In this document: positions 62,901 to 64,000 of the stretch, in pieces
Numbering within the stretch: position 1 is the first letter of the stretch
How the letters are laid out: each line of letters begins with the position of its first letter
Assembly (NCBI GenBank): GCA_947561715.1
Contig: OX387204.1
Location: forward strand, 13,955,001 to 14,019,000
Length of the DNA: 64,000 nucleotides
Source: Ascidia mentula
Lineage: Eukaryota > Chordata > Ascidiacea > Phlebobranchia > Ascidiidae
Reading direction: 5' to 3'
The notes under the pieces: model-generated
Database searches by the model: none
What the model saw: only the letters and a program-made list of their open reading frames with translations
What the model was told of the DNA's origin: nothing
Made by a program: the position numbers and the translations under genes

Positions 62901-64000
62901 CTGCGAATCGCAGGCTTAATTGTACACTCGCGTCCGCGAAATTACCATATAAGCAGGAAAAACATTGATTCCGCTTTAATCGAGCCAAAATAGTGCGGCC
63001 GTTTAGCTCCCGGATGTTGTGAAGGTGCGGGCACTTGGGTTTAATTACCCTTCGTTTCCAATCGACACATATTCGGAGAAATTCTCGAATCCCGACTATT
63101 CGAAATATGCTAATCAAGTGCGGGTGTATCTCGTCTCCTAACATTCGCTAAATCACCATTGGGATTTTGAAAACTCGCTAAAACACCAAGCCTGCTGGAG
63201 TTGTTGTTTAGCATGAGTTGAAAGGGCACAAAATGGCCTTGGTGTCACCAAGAAAAGATTAAGGTGCCAAATGTCATGATAAGCCCATCCCTTTCCACCA
63301 GCTTCAAGGTTTCGATTGTGCCTTGCATAAATTGAAAGATTATAGGATAAAAAAATCAGATTTTCCACAACCACGATAATAATTAAACCAAGAAACTGGT
63401 TCTACAAAGATCAGTGAAAATACACGTAGAACTTCGGCCCGAAATTGATTCTGAATACCCTTATTTAGAATCAGTGCTTTTATAGGAACTATACTTTACC
63501 ATGCGACGACGTCGGCCGTCTTCGCACTTCACGGCTTCCTACAACGCCCAAAACCGCCCATAACCTTGCTTCCGGCCCCCGCAACAAACTAAACATTTCT
63601 ACTATCTTTACTCTCGATGTATGGGCAACGTGTCTCGCTTAGAGGCAATTAAAGCAGGGCGTTCCTTGGCAAAATGGGCCACAAAACCGCAGCGTGCCGA
63701 TGTCGTGTTACCAAATCAAGTAGAAATGCCACAGACCCCACAGAAAGCCTTAATACACGCCTTCATATCTAACTTACAGGCGAGCCAAGACGATATCTTT
63801 GCCGCGGCGCCATTGGCGGCTGCAATCATTTCTTGAGCAAATTGTGGTATTAAGGATTGCTGGCGGTTGGCTGCTATTTTGGGCCAATACAAGGAATTGG
63901 CCATCCGAAATTAAGCGCCGGATTGAGCAATTAACCACACATACTTATATTGCTTGCTTGAGTAAGTGACCTTTAACGTATAAGTACAGACGTGCAAACA

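Larger units (their letters stand above)
58460..64000. other. Downstream flank of EXT1, mostly unannotated
   Basis: After the EXT1 stop I find no AATAAA in the next few hundred bases, so a variant signal is probably used. The only frame with coding-like composition is the possible minus-strand terminal exon at 59984-59674. A (TGTC)n microsatellite lies at about 59612-59633. The frame at 63621-63836 plus has 71 codons and no recognisable feature. Confidence 0.45.

Noticed and set aside
63621..63836. 71-codon frame near the right edge
   Set aside because: Open on both strands in part, short, with no homology recognised and no supporting sites.

Overview
The window is metazoan nuclear DNA, most likely from an invertebrate deuterostome such as an ascidian (Ciona-like); the species is an inference. 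It holds intron-rich genes with GT-AG junctions, many short introns, AT-rich spacers and small DNA-transposon remnants. There is no bacterial operon structure, CRISPR array, rRNA gene or intact tRNA. Three genes are recognised with confidence from protein similarity recalled for their families: GTF3C3 (TFIIIC subunit, minus strand), MRPS35 (mitochondrial ribosomal protein, plus strand) and EXT1 (heparan sulfate co-polymerase, plus strand). I rebuilt their exons by hand from splice sites and reading phase.

Layout. 1-4320: no gene seen. 4321-6422 (+): four-exon gene for a 363-residue protein with a FAM89/LURAP1-like leucine-rich helix. 6423-11130: spacer with a tRNA-derived SINE-like piece and a complete small hAT-type element. 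11131-13963 (+): four-exon gene for an unrecognised basic 520-residue protein. 24712-14802 (-): GTF3C3, about 21-22 exons, ending tail-to-tail with the previous gene. 25121-27718 (+): MRPS35, six exons, head-to-head with GTF3C3 across a short shared promoter region. 27719-29638: spacer with two small hAT-type elements and a pair of abutting perfect palindromes. 29639-58459 (+): EXT1, eleven exons over 28.8 kb. Inside EXT1 intron 6, on the opposite strand, lies a roughly 2 kb element with inverted ends. It carries a five-exon MADF/BESS-type gene with one apparent frameshift. 58460-64000: no convincing gene except a possible terminal exon at 59984-59674 (-).

The three recognised genes are housekeeping or developmental and share no pathway: RNA polymerase III transcription, mitochondrial translation, and Golgi heparan sulfate synthesis. 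The points most worth a second look are the nested MADF/BESS element, the two unrecognised multi-exon genes, the unusual Ser/Pro-rich N-terminal extension of GTF3C3, and the foldback and palindromic insertions in introns.
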